64,000 nucleotides of DNA from Scenedesmus sp. ARA3 (GCA_004335835.1 RWJK01001901.1:1-64000), one strand, 5' to 3'; numbered from the stretch's first letter, positions 10,615 through 23,569 are shown. Notes: generated from the sequence alone by a model not told the origin. A program made the numbers and translations.

Positions 10615-13600
10615 ATGGCTGCAAGCACTGGCAATGCAGCAGCAGGCGCAAAGAAGGCTCTGCTGATAGGCTGCAGCTACCCAGGTGGGATATTTGGGCA
10701 TTCAAAGCGACTACTGCCATGCATTGCTCAGCTGGCTCGCTGACACGTCACGAGGCGGCTTGCACAAGATGTGTGAATTACAACGGGAGGAGGCTGCTGG
10801 GCAGACAGACCGTGTGCTAGCTGCAGCAGCCAGTCACTAGTCAACACATTGACCGCACACCGCTGCTGGTTTATTACCCCCACAACAATCTCAACAGTCG
10901 ATGCCATCGTTCAACTGTCCATTTGTGCATCAGCAGCTTGCTCCATTCAGCTGATACCCGTGCAGTCTCAACTTGAACCCTACCTTGTGCCCCATCCACC
11001 ACGTGCACAACTATGCTTGATGCTACAAATGGTCCTGTCCTCTGCTGCCTTGCACTGCCTGGCAGACAGCGACTCCGCGTTGCGCGGCCCTGGCTATGAT
11101 GTGAGCTGCATGCAGGCCCTGCTGGCCTCAGCTCTGGGCTTCCCTGCAAACAGCATACGCGTGCTGCGAGATGACAGCGACAGCAGCAACAGCAGCAGCA
11201 GCAGCGGTGTGCCCAGCCAGGCGGCTATTCTGCAGGAGTTGGACTGGCTTGTCAGCGGTGCTGCGCAGGTGGGTTTTATGCTGCTGCAGAGCAGACACAG
11301 GCTGAGTATGAGGCAGCCTTCCCTGCAAGCACGCTAGCATCTGCCACCAGCAAAAACAACGCTTTGCACCGCGCAGGCAGCTCAATGCATGTGCAGTAGT
11401 CTGAAGTGCAAGTGGTGCGCTACCGACTGTACAGACTTGTTTGATCTTTGTGCTGCTGCTGCAGGGCTCCAACCTCTTCCTGTTCTTCAGCGGTGAGCGG
11501 CACATGTGGTGCAGAGACGTTGTGGTGCATACCTGGGTACGGCACCAGCCGCTGGTGCACCAATGAATGATGTGGTTTTGGCACTTTCAGCAGCCAGCAG
11601 TCGCCTACGACTGCAGAAGCAGCCATGCAGACACAAAGCCACTGTCAGGGTTCACCACGTGTTGGGTTTCTGTACAGTTGGTGGATGCTGCTGTGCTTCC
11701 ATACTGGCGGTGTAATGTGTGGGGTCACCTCATCTGCATGCATGCAATGCTGCATCCCTGCACAGTGCACAGGCAGCAAGCTGTTCAGGGACGCTGCTGC
11801 TGCCAATGATGAATTGTGTCTGCTTGTGCTGCTGTGTGCAGGGCATGGCTACAAGGCCAGGGACCCTACCGGTAAGACGCGCTGCCACCAACAATGCACT
11901 GAAACAGCATGGCATGCAGAGCTCTCTGTCCACCTCAGCGCTGACAAGCGACAGATGCCATCCCACTCCGCATTTGGTCGTATTGACAGTTTGTGTAGTG
12001 CAGCTGCGGCTGCAGACGGTGGCAACCATCAAACGTGCTGCTGCGCTGCTGCTTCTGCTGTTCTGCTGCCGTTTCCTGCTGTCATAAACACAGGCGAAGA
12101 GGCTGACAGGCTAGATGAGTGCATCCTGCCCACTGACTGGCAGCAGCATGACGGCAGCAGCGGCTACATACGGGATGGCCAGCTGGCACAGCTGCTGCTG
12201 CAGCGGCTGCCGGAGGGCGCGGTGCTGCACACGCTGTTTGACTGCTGCTTCTCTGGTAAGCCCTTGGCTGCTTTGGAAGGTCAATGTTAAGTGATGTAGT
12301 GCAGCTTTTCCCTCTGCCAGCTCAGTATGCGGCCTAGCAGTGGCTCGGTCCAGCTATCTGAGTGTATACTGGGTACAATATACGATCGCCTTACGAACAG
12401 GATAGCGGCTGGCTTGGCTGGTGCCTGCGGCCGAGTCAGTCCCCACAATGTATTGTTGGGTTTATGCGTTGTTGCTTGCACCGCTCTCACGCAGCTGCTG
12501 CCTGCTACCTGTGGTTTGCTGCAACAGGCACCCTGATGGACTTGCCGTACGAAGCTAGGTAAGTTGTGCCGCTTGTCCGAAGTTGTGCCAGCTTGCAGTC
12601 TGACTGAAGCTTCCTGATGCTGTCAGCGTCCATGTGTGTTTGTTGCAACCCAACTGCTCTTGCAGCACAGCATGTATGTGGCAGACTGGCCATGCCTAGC
12701 ATCCGCACAGATGTTGCTGCAGCAGCCAAAGCGGCTATGCTGAGACACCTGCCCATGCACTGCTGCCCCAGGTACAACGCAGAACAGCAGCAGTCCGGCT
12801 GGACACGCAGCAGCAGCATGAATGGCAGCCACAGGTCTGGCTCACAGGCGCCAACAGCAGGTGCGCAGACACTGCTAAATGGGCCACAAGCCAGGCCACA
12901 TGCTGCACCGACACTGCTGGCAGCTAAAAGCCTCACAGCAGTGCAGGAGGCTATACCAGTGTGTCAACTCAAGGCCAATTGCCACATCCCTGCCACCAAG
13001 CACTGCAGTCCGAAGGCTTGATGGTGCATCGAAGAACACGTCTCCAGCCACCTGTGCCCGTGTTCTGTTTTTAGGAGTCGAACCAGATAGGATTGCTGCT
13101 GGGGCCATGTGGTGTTACAGTAACACTGTTACTTTGTTCATGCGGCTTGCAGGAGTGCGCGTGGTGCAGCTGGGTGCATGTGGGGAGGACCAGACAGCAG
13201 TCACCAGCAGGAAGTTGCCAGGAGTGGTGGGCACATACACAGGCGCAGCCACACATGCATTTGTGACAGCCATCAAGGAGCATGGCGTGCACCAGTCATA
13301 TGCTAGCCTGCTGCAGCACATGACGGAGGCGCTTGCTGCACTGGGGAAAGTGAGCGATGAGGGGCTGCCAGAAGTGCTGGCGGATGAGGCAGCAGCAGCA
13401 GCAGATGACGCAGATGGTGCAGCAGATGCATCAAAAGCATCAGATGCAGTAGATGCTGGCTCGACAGTTGCAGGTGTGCTGGCAGGTGAACTGCAGCGAG
13501 CAGCAGGAGCAGGGACAATACAACATACTGCAGCAGCAGGCGATAGCGGTCACAGGCCTTGTGACCAGGCCAAGTCTAGTGATGCGGGCCCTGATGTGGC

Positions 13601-14273
13601 TGGCGCGGCAGCGGCTGCTACAGCAGGTGCTGCGGACAGGCAGTCATGCGAGGCTGCAAAAGCCGTCTTCAAGCACCAGCAGCCAGGCGCGAGAAGTGCA
13701 GAAGGCATGCCCAGCACAGAGGATGCATCAGCAACAGCAGACCAGGCAACAGCAGCAGCAGCAGCGGCAACAATAGCATCAGGGCCGGCTGTTGAGAGCC
13801 GCTTTGACAGTTTTGGTGCTCGCGGCCCGCTGCATGATCTGCTGGGACTGCTCACAGGCCGGGAGGCAACACAGCACGCTGGTGAGCAGGCACGGCAGCG
13901 TGTTTGGAGATGTTTTGGGAGGCGGCAAGTGCTTGCACAGCCGAGCCGGTTTACTGTCATTTGCGTGCTGCCTGGGACAAAGGGCCTTTTGCATCACAGC
14001 AGCAAGTTTTACGACCATTTAGCGGCAACATGAGCTGATGGCAGATCCCTCACAGCTGCAATGGGCGATGCAGCTCCACCACCCAGGCCTTTGTGCTAGC
14101 ACACCTGATGGCAGCACTACAACCAGACAATACATTTGGCAACGGATACTCACTCCTCTGTCTGCCTGCCTGCCTGCGCTGCTCTGCTGTCAGGCGGCAC
14201 TGTCAAGGCGGTGCAGGTGCCGGTGCTGTGCAGCGACACTGAGTTTGACCTAGACTCCCATCTTGTGTTTTGA
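10615..14273 (+). CDS. MCA: Metacaspase, type I-like (p20-p10 without prodomain)
   Basis: Cysteine protease of the caspase-like clan that cleaves after Arg/Lys. Exons: 10615-10684, 11066-11268, 11465-11492, 11842-11871, 12094-12255, 12528-12558, 12772-12860, 13153-13881, 14194-14273; all phases agree, about 473 aa. p20: KKALLIGCSYP, LRGPGYDV, NLFLFFSGHGY (catalytic His), LDECILPTDW, HTLFDCCFSG (catalytic Cys in the second C) and TLMDLPYEARY. The short p20-p10 linker points to type I. p10: RVVQLGACGEDQTA, GAATHAFVTAIKEHG and the C-terminal strand QVPVLCSDTEFDL. Odd points: the usual D-x-C-H-S-G has Phe instead of His, the usual GC(I/V)ND is GPGYDV, and a ~175-residue Ala/Asp/Gln-rich insert splits p10 from its last strand. 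No N-terminal zinc-finger or proline-rich prodomain. Confidence 0.94.
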
Positions 14274-14784
14274 GGACGGGGCCGGAAGGTTAAGTGTGGT
14301 ACGTCTGACAAAGCATAGATGCACTATGTCAGATTTTGTATATGGCAGGATGGACCTTCCAATTTGAACTTCACAGTGACTGGCGAGGAGCGGGCGCGTG
14401 ACGCCCCAAAGCAGCCTTGTTGCTCCTGTGTTGCAAGAAGCATTGGCTTTCAGCTGCCAACTGCAGTCAGGAAGTATTGAAGTGTGGTGTTGGTTGCCTG
14501 CTTAGCTAGGGATATACTGCAGCAGCTGCTTGTGTCTGCATGCTGTGCGCACAGCGCCACTGGCTACTGAGTACTGCCATGCTCGGGGTCGCACACCTCG
14601 CAAAACCTACTAAACGTCTGGGCTAGAGCACACTATTGTATCATGCAGTTGAACATGCATTTTTTTGAAATCTAAAACGCACTCCGTGTGTATTATGTAG
14701 CGGTCGGATGCCCGACACGACGCAAGACTATGCTGGCACACCGTGACTGACTGATCACGCTATGTCTGGGGCTGTTTCTGAGGC

Positions 14785-14789
14785 TGTAA
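14785..14789 (+). terminator. Possible TGTAA poly(A) element of the metacaspase
   Basis: First TGTAA found downstream of the metacaspase stop, about 510 bp away and 165 bp before the next ATG. No closer candidate was noted. Confidence 0.35.
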
Positions 14790-14953
14790 TGAGGCTTTAT
14801 GACTCACACCTTTGTTTATGGGCGTGCGCACGCAGCAGGGCCTGTAATTTTATCCCGACACAGCAGACGTAGCACGCACGTACATACAGCACGTGCTGTA
14901 CAGCAAGTCCTTGGCCCACGTGTTATTGGCTTACATAGCTCGTAGCTGCTGAC

Positions 14954-16158
14954 ATGGACACCGTCATGGACTCCAGTGTGACCTGGGAGGGTGTGGCTGT
15001 TGAGATGTTGGCTGCGGAAAGCAGCAAGCTGCAGGCGCTCATGGCAGACCCTGGCACCAGTGCTGATGCAGTGAAAGTTGAGCTGTGCAGGTGCGTCACA
15101 GTTGAGGGACAAGGCTTGGGAATTGTCTGAGCTAATTGAGCAGCTGCTTTTTTTGGCACATATCAGTGCTATATAGTGTGGAGGCACGACTGATTTGCCT
15201 TGCACCCGCAGTCTTGTTGCCTTGGCCGCAGCTTTCGTTACATAGGCACAATTGCAAGCAAAAGGTTGAAAAACATATGTGCACGGCGTGCTTTTCAGAA
15301 CGCCTGAATTCCCATACTACGTACAGGTTTTTGGATGAGTATGATCTCACATTGCCCAATGGCCCGGACAAATATAAGAAAGCAGCTGAGTTCCTCATGA
15401 ACGCTGTCATCCTTGGCAGCAATGGCATCCTGCAACGTGCATTCAAAGCAAGAAAGGATTCCGACGGCTGTGCAGCAGAGGCTGAGGTTGCCGAGGTGAG
15501 CAGCAATTGAGCGACTGCGCACCGACTGCAAGCATCATGCTGTAAGCAGCTGGCAGGCCTGGGTGCAAAGACGGGGGATGATTGCACGCGTGCGGCTTAG
15601 CATGCCGCCATAGTTGGCTCCATACTAGCGCACAACCTCATGCACAACCCATGCAGGTTCCCTATCTGTCGTCTCCGAAATGTTTTGCTGTGCCCTGCCC
15701 TGCTTCCAAAGGACCTGCCAGAGGACCATCACGGAGCCACAGACACAGCAGTGCAGCTTTCAGCAGTGCAGGAAGAGGCAGCGCGCCTGCGGAGGCTGCT
15801 AGCAGGCAAGGCACGACAGGTCTCTGCGCTGCAGGCAGGGCTTACTAGTGCCCGGCAGTCTGAAGCGTCCGCCTCTGCAGCGCAGCAGCAGCTGAAGCAA
15901 CAGCGGGCTGCTGCTTTAGCAGCAGCCTTACCTAAGGCTGTAGGGCAGTCCTCGAAGGGGCAATCGGGCGAGGTGGCACAGCTGCAGCAGCAGCTGCAGG
16001 ACCTGCAGGAGCAGCTGCAGCAGGCGAAGCAGCATGAGGCTGCTGCGATTGCTGACAAGGCTGCGGCACAGCAGACAGCCGCCATGCTTACAGGGCAGGT
16101 GCGCAGTGTCGCACAGATGGATGAGGCTTGTTTGACGACGCGATGTGATGTAACTATT

Positions 16159-16204
<46 letters not shown>

Positions 16205-16208
16205 TTGA

Positions 16209-16240
<32 letters not shown>

Positions 16241-16620
16241 CTAATAATAATAATGAATATTCTTTTTCGATGTTGCCTGTGCTGATGCAGCCCAACCAAG
16301 CCCTTGCACACAGTTTTTTGTGTGCACTACCTTGTGAAGATTGTTCAACAGATGTTCAGCATTGACATGCACGTGCACATGTGCCCACATGATGTGCCCA
16401 CATGCACATTACTCAAACTTACGAGCTCGATGATCTGCTAACGCTGCTATGCGGCCGTGGTGCTGTGTTCCAATTGCATGCACAGCTCTCGACACAGCAG
16501 CGCCGCGTGCGCCAGCTGCAAGCAGAGAATGCTGCTGCTCTGTCAGAGCTGGAGACCCTGCGCAACACAGGCATTGCTGGGCAACGGGCGATTTTAGATT
16601 ATAGGAATTTTAGATTTTAG
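14954..16620 (+). CDS. Small coiled-coil protein of unknown function
   Basis: Four exons, 14954-15090, 15327-15495, 15712-16098 and 16486-16620, join in phase to about 275 aa. The N-terminal ~100 residues look globular (MDTVMDSSVTWEGVAVEML; FLDEYDLTLPNGPDKYKK; EFLMNAVILGSNGILQRAF). From about residue 105 to the end the chain is a Gln/Ala/Leu-rich coiled coil (LQQQLQDLQEQLQQAKQHE; RVRQLQAENAAALSELETL). The acceptor of exon 3 is CAAAG rather than a stronger CAG 55 bp upstream; only the former keeps the coiled-coil frame. The last codons, DYRNFRF, come from an AT-rich tail that could be intronic read-through, so the 3' end is the least certain. I do not recognise the family. Confidence 0.6.
16160..16254. 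repeat. (AAT/TAA)n microsatellite
   Basis: About 95 bp of AAT triplets with a few interruptions, in the last intron of the coiled-coil gene. It is the only AT-rich simple repeat in the window and reads as poly-Asn in one frame. Confidence 0.95.
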
Positions 16621-17239
16621 CATGGGCAGCACAGGTTGGCACACAGCCATGCAGTGCAAGAGGCAGTACAGATGTACGTGCAGTTTGTTTATTCAACAGC
16701 AGCGCACGTCCACTTGCATGCAGACTTGCCGTGCATCTGGACGCGCATACCCGCCAAATGGACGCGATATGCGGCAACTGGGCGTGCCTGGACGTGGCTT
16801 AACCTGTGACTTGACTTCGCGGTGACCATTGTGTGAGCAGCAGCAAGTTGCTGACCAACCTTGGACGACACAAGAGCACCTGTGGTCACCTTGAGCCGAA
16901 ATCTGAACTAATTATTCGCCTTGCTTTTCTTGTGCATCTTGCCAGGATATTTTGACGCCAAGTGATCCGAGGTTGTGTTGCATGGCTATTCTGACGACCA
17001 CGCACAGAACAGAACCTCGAGGCCGGATCTCCGCTCATCGATAGACGCGAAGGCTGACTTGACAGACAAGACTGCAAAATATGCGACGCCTGCTTGTCAA
17101 ACCGTAGCTTTCTGCGACAGTGCATCCACGAGAACACAGCACACCACAGGCATGGGTGCCTAGCCAACTCGCATGCTGCAGCATCAGCAGTGCGGCGGCA
17201 ACAGCCCGCATCAGGAGCAGGCAGCTGATAAAGGGCAGC
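16621..17239. other. Intergenic region upstream of the ankyrin gene
   Basis: No recognisable coding sequence. The ankyrin reading frame stays open upstream to 17120, but without an ATG before 17240. It presumably holds the promoter and 5' UTR. Confidence 0.5.
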
Positions 17240-19573
17240 ATGCGGCAGCCTGATGACCAGCAGGGCTTGATGAGCTTTACAGCAGCAGCAAACACAGCAG
17301 CAGGAGCAGTGATGCAGCAGACAGATAGCACACGCCAGCAACCCTGCAATCCCACTGAGGCAAGCAACAAATCAACAGTTTCTAGCAGCAGCCTGAGTCA
17401 TAATTTTGTGCTTGAGCAGCAGGCAGCAGGTCTGCAGCAGCAACGGCTGCATGCCATGTTGGAGCAAGTACAGAAGAGGACGCAGCAAGAGCAAGAAAAG
17501 CCACAACCCCAGCAGCAGGACCGGGCGCATCCAGCTAAGTCAAAGCGAACGAGCCCAGCGCCAAAGCCAATCGAGCATAAGCAGCTGGCAGCACACCAGC
17601 AGCATCATGCAGCTGGGGCTAGCAGCAGTGATGTTTTCGTCTTTGGAAGCGGCAACAGCAGCAGCAGCAGCAGCAGCGGCAGCAGCAGCAGCAGCAGCAG
17701 TGAAGGTGATCGTGGTGCAGGGTCCCAGGGCCACTGGCCGCCACTGCATGCTGCGTGCTTCCACGTGGATTCGGTGAGTAAACTGTCTGCTGCTGCATGT
17801 TGTCGAACCTGCAGCGGCATGCAGAGGAAGCGTGCATGCATACGTCAGTTGGCAGTTGTGTCTGGTTTCTGCTTGTCATAGCGGCAGGCAGAAGGATCTG
17901 AGCTGCCACTGCAGAGATATGTGCAGGCTGCTGACCGTCTGGCGCAAGGGGAAGCTTCACATCTTACCCACATCTTTGCTGCTGTTCTTGCCACTGTTTG
18001 ATGCCGCATCGTCTTCTGTATGTGCACCGCTTGCAGGACATCGCACCAAACCTGCTACAACCCAAGCACATCAACAGCACAGCCACCCACTGGGGCCTGT
18101 CCCCACTGCACATCGCAGCAGCAGCACACAACGCGCCAGCGGTACAGCAGCTGCTGCGCGCCGGCGCAAACCCCAACCAGCTCACACAAAGCGGCCTGAC
18201 ACCGCTGCATTTTGCAGCAGTCAGCTGCTTCATCCCAGATCTATCAGCAGCAGCAGATCCTTCACCAGGCGCTGATCGGGCAGCAGATTGTGACATCAAT
18301 GCAAACAGGCTGGCACAGTTGGTTGCTAGTGCAGCAGCAGACAGCGTGTACAATTTCCTGCAAGCAGCTAGTGCTGCCAGCCCCATGTATAAGATGCAGC
18401 AGCTGCTGCAGCAGCTGCACAAGTGCCGCAAGCCTGGCGGTAGCCTTGCTGTTGTGAAACTGCTGCTGGAGGCAGGTGCATACCCAGGTGGTGTGGCACC
18501 AACAGCAGCAGCGCGCAGCAGCAGCAGCAGCAGCAGCAAGCCGGTTACGCCGCTGCATCTTGCTGCGTGCTGCGTAGTGCCGGGGGATGGAGCAGTTGGC
18601 GCGGATGAGGCAGCACTGCAGGTGGTGGCAGTAGCAGCAGAGGCAGTGGGCTGGGAAGATGCAGCTGCAGCTGCTGCAGCAGAGGCAGCAGCAGCAGCAG
18701 CAGTTGACATCTGGGAGCTGCATTGCCCTGTGCAGAGGCCATCTGATGCTGCAGCTGCAGGCTCAGCGGGCTCAGAAGCTCTCGAGCAGCAGCAAGGCCA
18801 GGCGCAGGCGCAGGCTCTTGAGCAGAGGATTGAGGAGGGGACGGCGCTGCAGCAGAAGCTGCGAGATGTGCAGGCGCAGTCTGTGAGGGACGTTGCAGGA
18901 AAACAGGCGCAGCAGGAGTTTATGAAAAGGAAGCAGCGGGAGGTTGACAAGGTGCAGCGGCAGCTTGAGGTGGCGGAGGAAATGCTGTCAAAGATGAACA
19001 CGGCGCCGGATCTGCAGCAGATGCAGATGCATGAAGAGAAGCAGGATGTGCTGCAGCAGTTTCAAAGTGAAGGAAGAGATTTGCAGCAAGAGGGTGTGTG
19101 CAGCAGCATGCAGCAGGAAGGGCGCAGCAGCACGCAGCCGCTGCGGCTGCAGTTGCAGAAGATGCGGCGGGACCAGCGCCAGGGGCGGCTGCAGGTGCTG
19201 CGGCAGCAGCGGCTGCAGCTGCAGCAGCAGCAGCAGCAGCAGCAGGCACTTGAGCAGGGAGCCAGCACCTTGAAACAGCAGCAGAGCATTGAAGCCACAC
19301 CTCAAGCAGACCAGGCAGGTGCAACACTCAGCAGCAGCCAGATCTCATCAAGTGGCAGCAGGGACAGCAGCAGCCGCATTGCTGCTGCTGCTGCTGCCAG
19401 CCTCACTCCTGCTCAAGAGCATGCAGCAGTCATATTGGCGCTGCGCCTGGCTGATGCAGACCCAAATGCAGCAGCAGGTGGCACCCAGGAGACACCCCTC
19501 ACTCTTGCTGCCTTCAACAGCGCTTGTGTGGCTGCTGCTGCTCTGCTGCATGGAGCGGCTGCAAGCACGAATG

Positions 19574-19610
<37 letters not shown>

Positions 19611-22600
19611 GTGGGTTGCTGACCCCGATCTGCCAAGGTGGGATGGCAACCGGCCGATTGATCTTGCAGCGCTGCATGGATGGCCTGGCTGTGTGATGCT
19701 GCTGCTGCAGCAGGGAGCAGTGGCACTGCCAGAGTGGCAACAGCAGCAGCAGCAGCAGGAAGACGCACAGACGAGTGTACCACGCACAGCTCGAGTATCA
19801 ACAGACAGCAGCAGTAACAACATCACCAGCCCCAGAAGCAACACTCAAAGCAGCAGTAGCAGCAGCAGCAGCTCACGGGGGCAAAGCAACCCAGCAGCAG
19901 CAGCAGCAGCAGCACCCTGTACTGGCCAGGAGCTGCTAGTCAACCTCATACGGGCCTCTACCACAGACAGAGAGGCCGATGTGACGCGTGCTGTGCAGCA
20001 CCTGCTGGCTCAGGGCTTCCCTGTGAATGTGGTGCAGCAAAAGCAGGGCGGCACTGCGCTGTGCAATGCTGTCTTACTGCGCTATACAGAGGTGAGCCTC
20101 ACCGGCTGCTGCTGCTGCTGCTGCTGGTGGTTCTGCTGCTTCTGCTGCTGCTGCTGGGGCTGGGGCTGTGATCTGCATGCATGTAGGAGGGACCAGATAT
20201 ACAGGTGTGCTGACACCTTACAGCTAATGACACGAGGGGCAGCTGGCATCAGCCTTGCTGCTTGCACCTTGTATCTCTCGAGCTATACTCCTGGGCATTG
20301 CATTGCTAGTCCTTTAGCTGCCTCTACCCTCACTTGTACTGTCGTTTTTCTTGCAGGTGGTGCGTGCGCTGCTTGCTGCTGGTGCTGATGTGGACATGCC
20401 CGGGGCCAATGGCTGTGGATGACCAGCTTCAAACAGCCCAATTGCAATTGTTGTTTGTCTTGCAGGTGGTGCGTGCGCTGCTTGCTGCTGGTGCTGACAT
20501 GGACATGCCCTGGGCCAGTGGGCCCCTAGCTGCGGGCGATCAGCTTCAATGAATTTTATACGAAAATTCAAATGTCTGCTCTTGCAGGTGGTGCGTGCGC
20601 TGCTTGCTGCTGGTGCTGACGTGGACATGCCCTGGGCCGGTGGGACCCTAGCTGCGGGTGACCAGCTTCAAGGAAACTTGACATAATCTAAATGTCTGTT
20701 TCTGCAGGTGGTGCGTGCGCTGCTGGCTGCTGGCGCTGATGTGGACCTGCCGTGGGCCGGTGGGCCCCTGGCCGGCTCACCTCCGCTGTACAGTGCAGCA
20801 TCGGGGGGCCATGTGGAGCTGATGCGCCTGCTGATAGGTGCGCGGCAACTGCTGTGGAGTACGCAGAAGGTTTTTTATCTAGCCTAGTGAGGGTGTTGTG
20901 GGCGGTTACTGCGTTTCCGCGGTTCTGCGTTACATGCACACCGAGCCAACGCCCTGGTTATACCTGCAGCACTGTTGCTGCTCATCTATACACTCATCTC
21001 CTAGATCGCATGCTGACCGTTTGTGGGTTCAGGCAGTGCCCAGCATCTCAGCTGCCACACATGTTGTTGCTGCTGCTGCTGCTGCAGCTGCTGCTGCCTG
21101 CTGACCTGCAGGCGCGGGTGCGGATGTGCACGCGTCAGCCCCCATCAGCTCCTGCTCCCTGCGCTGCAACCCACTGCCGAGTTTCCTCCTGTAACACTGG
21201 TTGCTGCTGCTCTGCTACTGCCGTACAGGCGCTGGTGCGGATGTGCACGCGTCAGCCCCCATCAGCTCCTGCTCCCTGCGCTGCAACCAACTGCTGCGTT
21301 TCCTGTTGTAACACTGGTTGCTGCTACTCTGCTGCTGCCGCTCAGACGCAGGTGCGGATGTGCACGTGTCAGCCCCCGCTAGCTCCTGCTCCGTGCGCTG
21401 CAACCAACCGCCGCTCACCTCCTGTAACACCGGTTGCTGCTACTCTGCTGCTGCCCTGCAGGCGCGGGCGCGGATGTGCACGTGTCAGCCCCTGCTAGCT
21501 CTGACAGCTTGGTAGGGGCTTCCATTATGCAGGCAGCAGCAGCAGGAGGCCACTTGGAGGCAATGCTGCTGCTGGTGGAGGCCGGCGCAGCATGGCGGCC
21601 GCCGCGCGGCACGGCCGGCTGCAAGGATGCTGCTGCGCTGTATGCGCTCAAAGTGCCTGGCTGCAAGGTGAGTGGGGGCTTTGGTGGACTGCAGGGGCTG
21701 CTGTGCTTCTTTTCCTGTGCTGCTTGGCTTGCTAGCAACCAGCAGGGTGAGCATGAGATGATATCAAGGAGATGGACGCACCTCAGTGTGTGGTCCCAGA
21801 GCTGTTGCCACCGCGCCCTAAACCTTCCAGTTGCATTGTCGGTCCACTTCTGGGCTTCTGCCTCTCGTACCCTGTCTGCGTCACCATCGTCACAGCATCT
21901 GTCTGTTGAGCAGAGGAGGCTGCTGATGCTGCTGCTGCTGCTGCTGCTGCTGCTGTGTGCTGTGTGCTCTGCAGGTCAGCTACATAGAGGGCCGGCTCAG
22001 GATGGCCGAGCGCCGGGGCAAGCAGCAGCGGGCAGCAGCAGCAGCAGCAGCATGCACCAAAGCCGGTGCAGCAGCAAACAGTGCTGCAGCAGGCATAGCT
22101 GGCAGGGATGATGGCAGCAGCACGGCACTTGAAGATGCCGCACATCAAGACAAAGAAGCAGCAGCAGCCGCCGCCGCTGCAGCAGCAGCAGCAGGTGTTG
22201 ATGACATTGATGACTTGGTGGCTGCAATTGATGGCATCAACTGCAAGCAGACCACACCTACGGGCAGTAGCAGCGGCGGCGGCAGCAGCACTAGCAAAGC
22301 GCAGAGCAAGCGCAAGTCAAAGAAGAGTCCACAGCAAAAGAAGTTGAGGCAGCAGCAGCAGCAGCAGCAGCCAGGCTGCTTGCAGGATTTGCAACAGCCA
22401 CAGGATCAAGTGCCTGCAGAAGGTTTGCTGCTGCCAGCTTCTGAGGTTCTGTCTGGGTCAGCAGGCAGCAGTGACGGTGTGCCTCAGCTGCAGGAGCAGC
22501 AGCCATGTGAGGGCCTGGATGGTGCTGCTACAGATGACGCCTGGCTGTATCTGAGCAGCAGCAGCAGCAGCAGCAGCGATGACGATGATGATCATGGCAG

Positions 22601-22687
22601 CTGTCGAAACTCCTTGGAGCTGTTCTCACCAATTGCTGGTGGCAGTGCAGAGCGCCGGCCACCGCCTGTGCTGCACTGGCTTACTCA

Positions 22688-22722
<35 letters not shown>

Positions 22723-23330
22723 CAGCGAATCATGCCACGCCATCAAGCTTAGAGCAGTCAGCAACACCCTCAACAGCTGGCTGCCAGCAGCCAGCTGAGG
22801 AGTCTGCAGGACATCAGCAGTATGGCTGGCAAGATGCCACGCCGAAGAGCAGCAGCAGCAGCAGCAGCAGCAGTAGCAGCAGGCTGGAGCTGCCAACAGC
22901 CATGAGGCAACTGCTGCTGAGCTCACCACGACCACCACCACCACCGGCAGCAGCAGCAGCCAGCAGCAGCACAGAGCCTCTGCCTTCAGCAGCAGCTGCA
23001 GGGCTCAGCCGTCCTCACCCTCCAGGGTTTGAACTCAGCAGGACACACGCTGCATTGCTTCAGAGGCCAGTAGGCGAATCCGGCGCCAAACCTTGCGACT
23101 GCAGTGGCAGTGTTGCAGCAAGTACGGCTGATACACCTGCAGCTGGTACAGAGATGGCACAGGCAGAGGTGGCAGCAGGGGCAGATGTGGTGCCTGCAGC
23201 TAGGGTGTCATCAGCTCCCCAGGCTGCTGTGGCTGCTGCTGTTGCTGCTGCTGAGCCAGGGCTGCCTGCAGCGCTGCAAGAGCGCTGGAAGGGCAGGCTG
23301 CCTCCTGTGTTCATGTACAGCAGGCGGTAG
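17240..23330 (+). CDS. Large ankyrin-repeat protein with Gln/Ser/Ala-rich linkers
   Basis: Exons: 17240-17773, 18037-20091, 20708-20837, 21462-21667, 21975-23330; in phase, about 1426 aa. ATG 17240 is the first in-frame ATG. Ankyrin units are split by long low-complexity inserts: GLSPLHIAAAAHNAPAVQQL, SGLTPLHFAAV, LAVVKLLLEAGAYPGG, PVTPLHLAACC, ETPLTLAAFNSACVAAAALL, NRPIDLAALHGWPGCVMLLL, VVRALLAAGADVDLP, SPPLYSAASGGHVELMRLLI and AAAAGGHLEAMLLLVEAGA. A coiled-coil stretch sits around 18780-19010. The C-terminal exon (about 450 aa) is nearly all polyAla/polySer/polyGln. Ankyrin repeats mediate protein binding; the partner is unknown. Exons 3 and 4 are each preceded by three truncated copies of their own acceptor and first codons. 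Confidence 0.85.
20357..20775 (+). repeat. Fourfold array of the ankyrin exon 3 acceptor and start
   Basis: CAG plus the codons VVRALLAAGAD(V/M)D(M/L)P occur at 20357, 20466, 20588 and 20708, with a period of about 110-122 bp. Only the last continues into a full exon (SPPLYSAASGGHVELM). The first three run into stops or frameshifts within about 25 codons. All four keep a CAG acceptor after a T-rich stretch. Confidence 0.92.
21112..21540 (+). repeat. Fourfold array of the ankyrin exon 4 acceptor and start
   Basis: A unit of about 117 bp with the codons for GADVH(A/V)SAP..SS starts at 21112, 21229, 21346 and 21462. The first, second and fourth have a CAG acceptor; the third reads CAGACGCAGG. 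Only the fourth continues to the complete exon. The repeat also includes the intronic CTCCTGTAACACTGGTTGCT block. Confidence 0.92.
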
Positions 23331-23569
23331 TGGAGTGCCGCACGCATGCCGCGCACGTTATTGGTATAGTTTCCGGTTGTGAAATTCTTTAGCGTATAGT
23401 GTTGGTGGCATGATGGATGGATGCGTATGGCTGGAGGGTTGTGCCTGCTGCTGCTGCAGTCACTGCAGATCACGGTGACTTCACCGCAGCTGCTGCTGAG
23501 CATAGTTGATGCAGGACTCGACCAGGCATCACAGCGCCTTACATTTTGCAAAAACAAATTCAACAAATT

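Noticed and set aside
16160..16254. Poly-Asn or poly-Ile coding
   Set aside because: The AAT repeat lies in an intron; the flanking exons join in phase without it.
17964..19001. 345-codon minus-strand frame rich in Ser, Ala and Cys
   Set aside because: Antisense of the ankyrin exon; composition follows the CAG/CTG bias and no domain is visible.
20357..21500. Extra ankyrin repeats encoded by the exon copies
   Set aside because: The first three copies in each array meet stops or frameshifts and lack a proper donor; only the last copy continues into a full exon.
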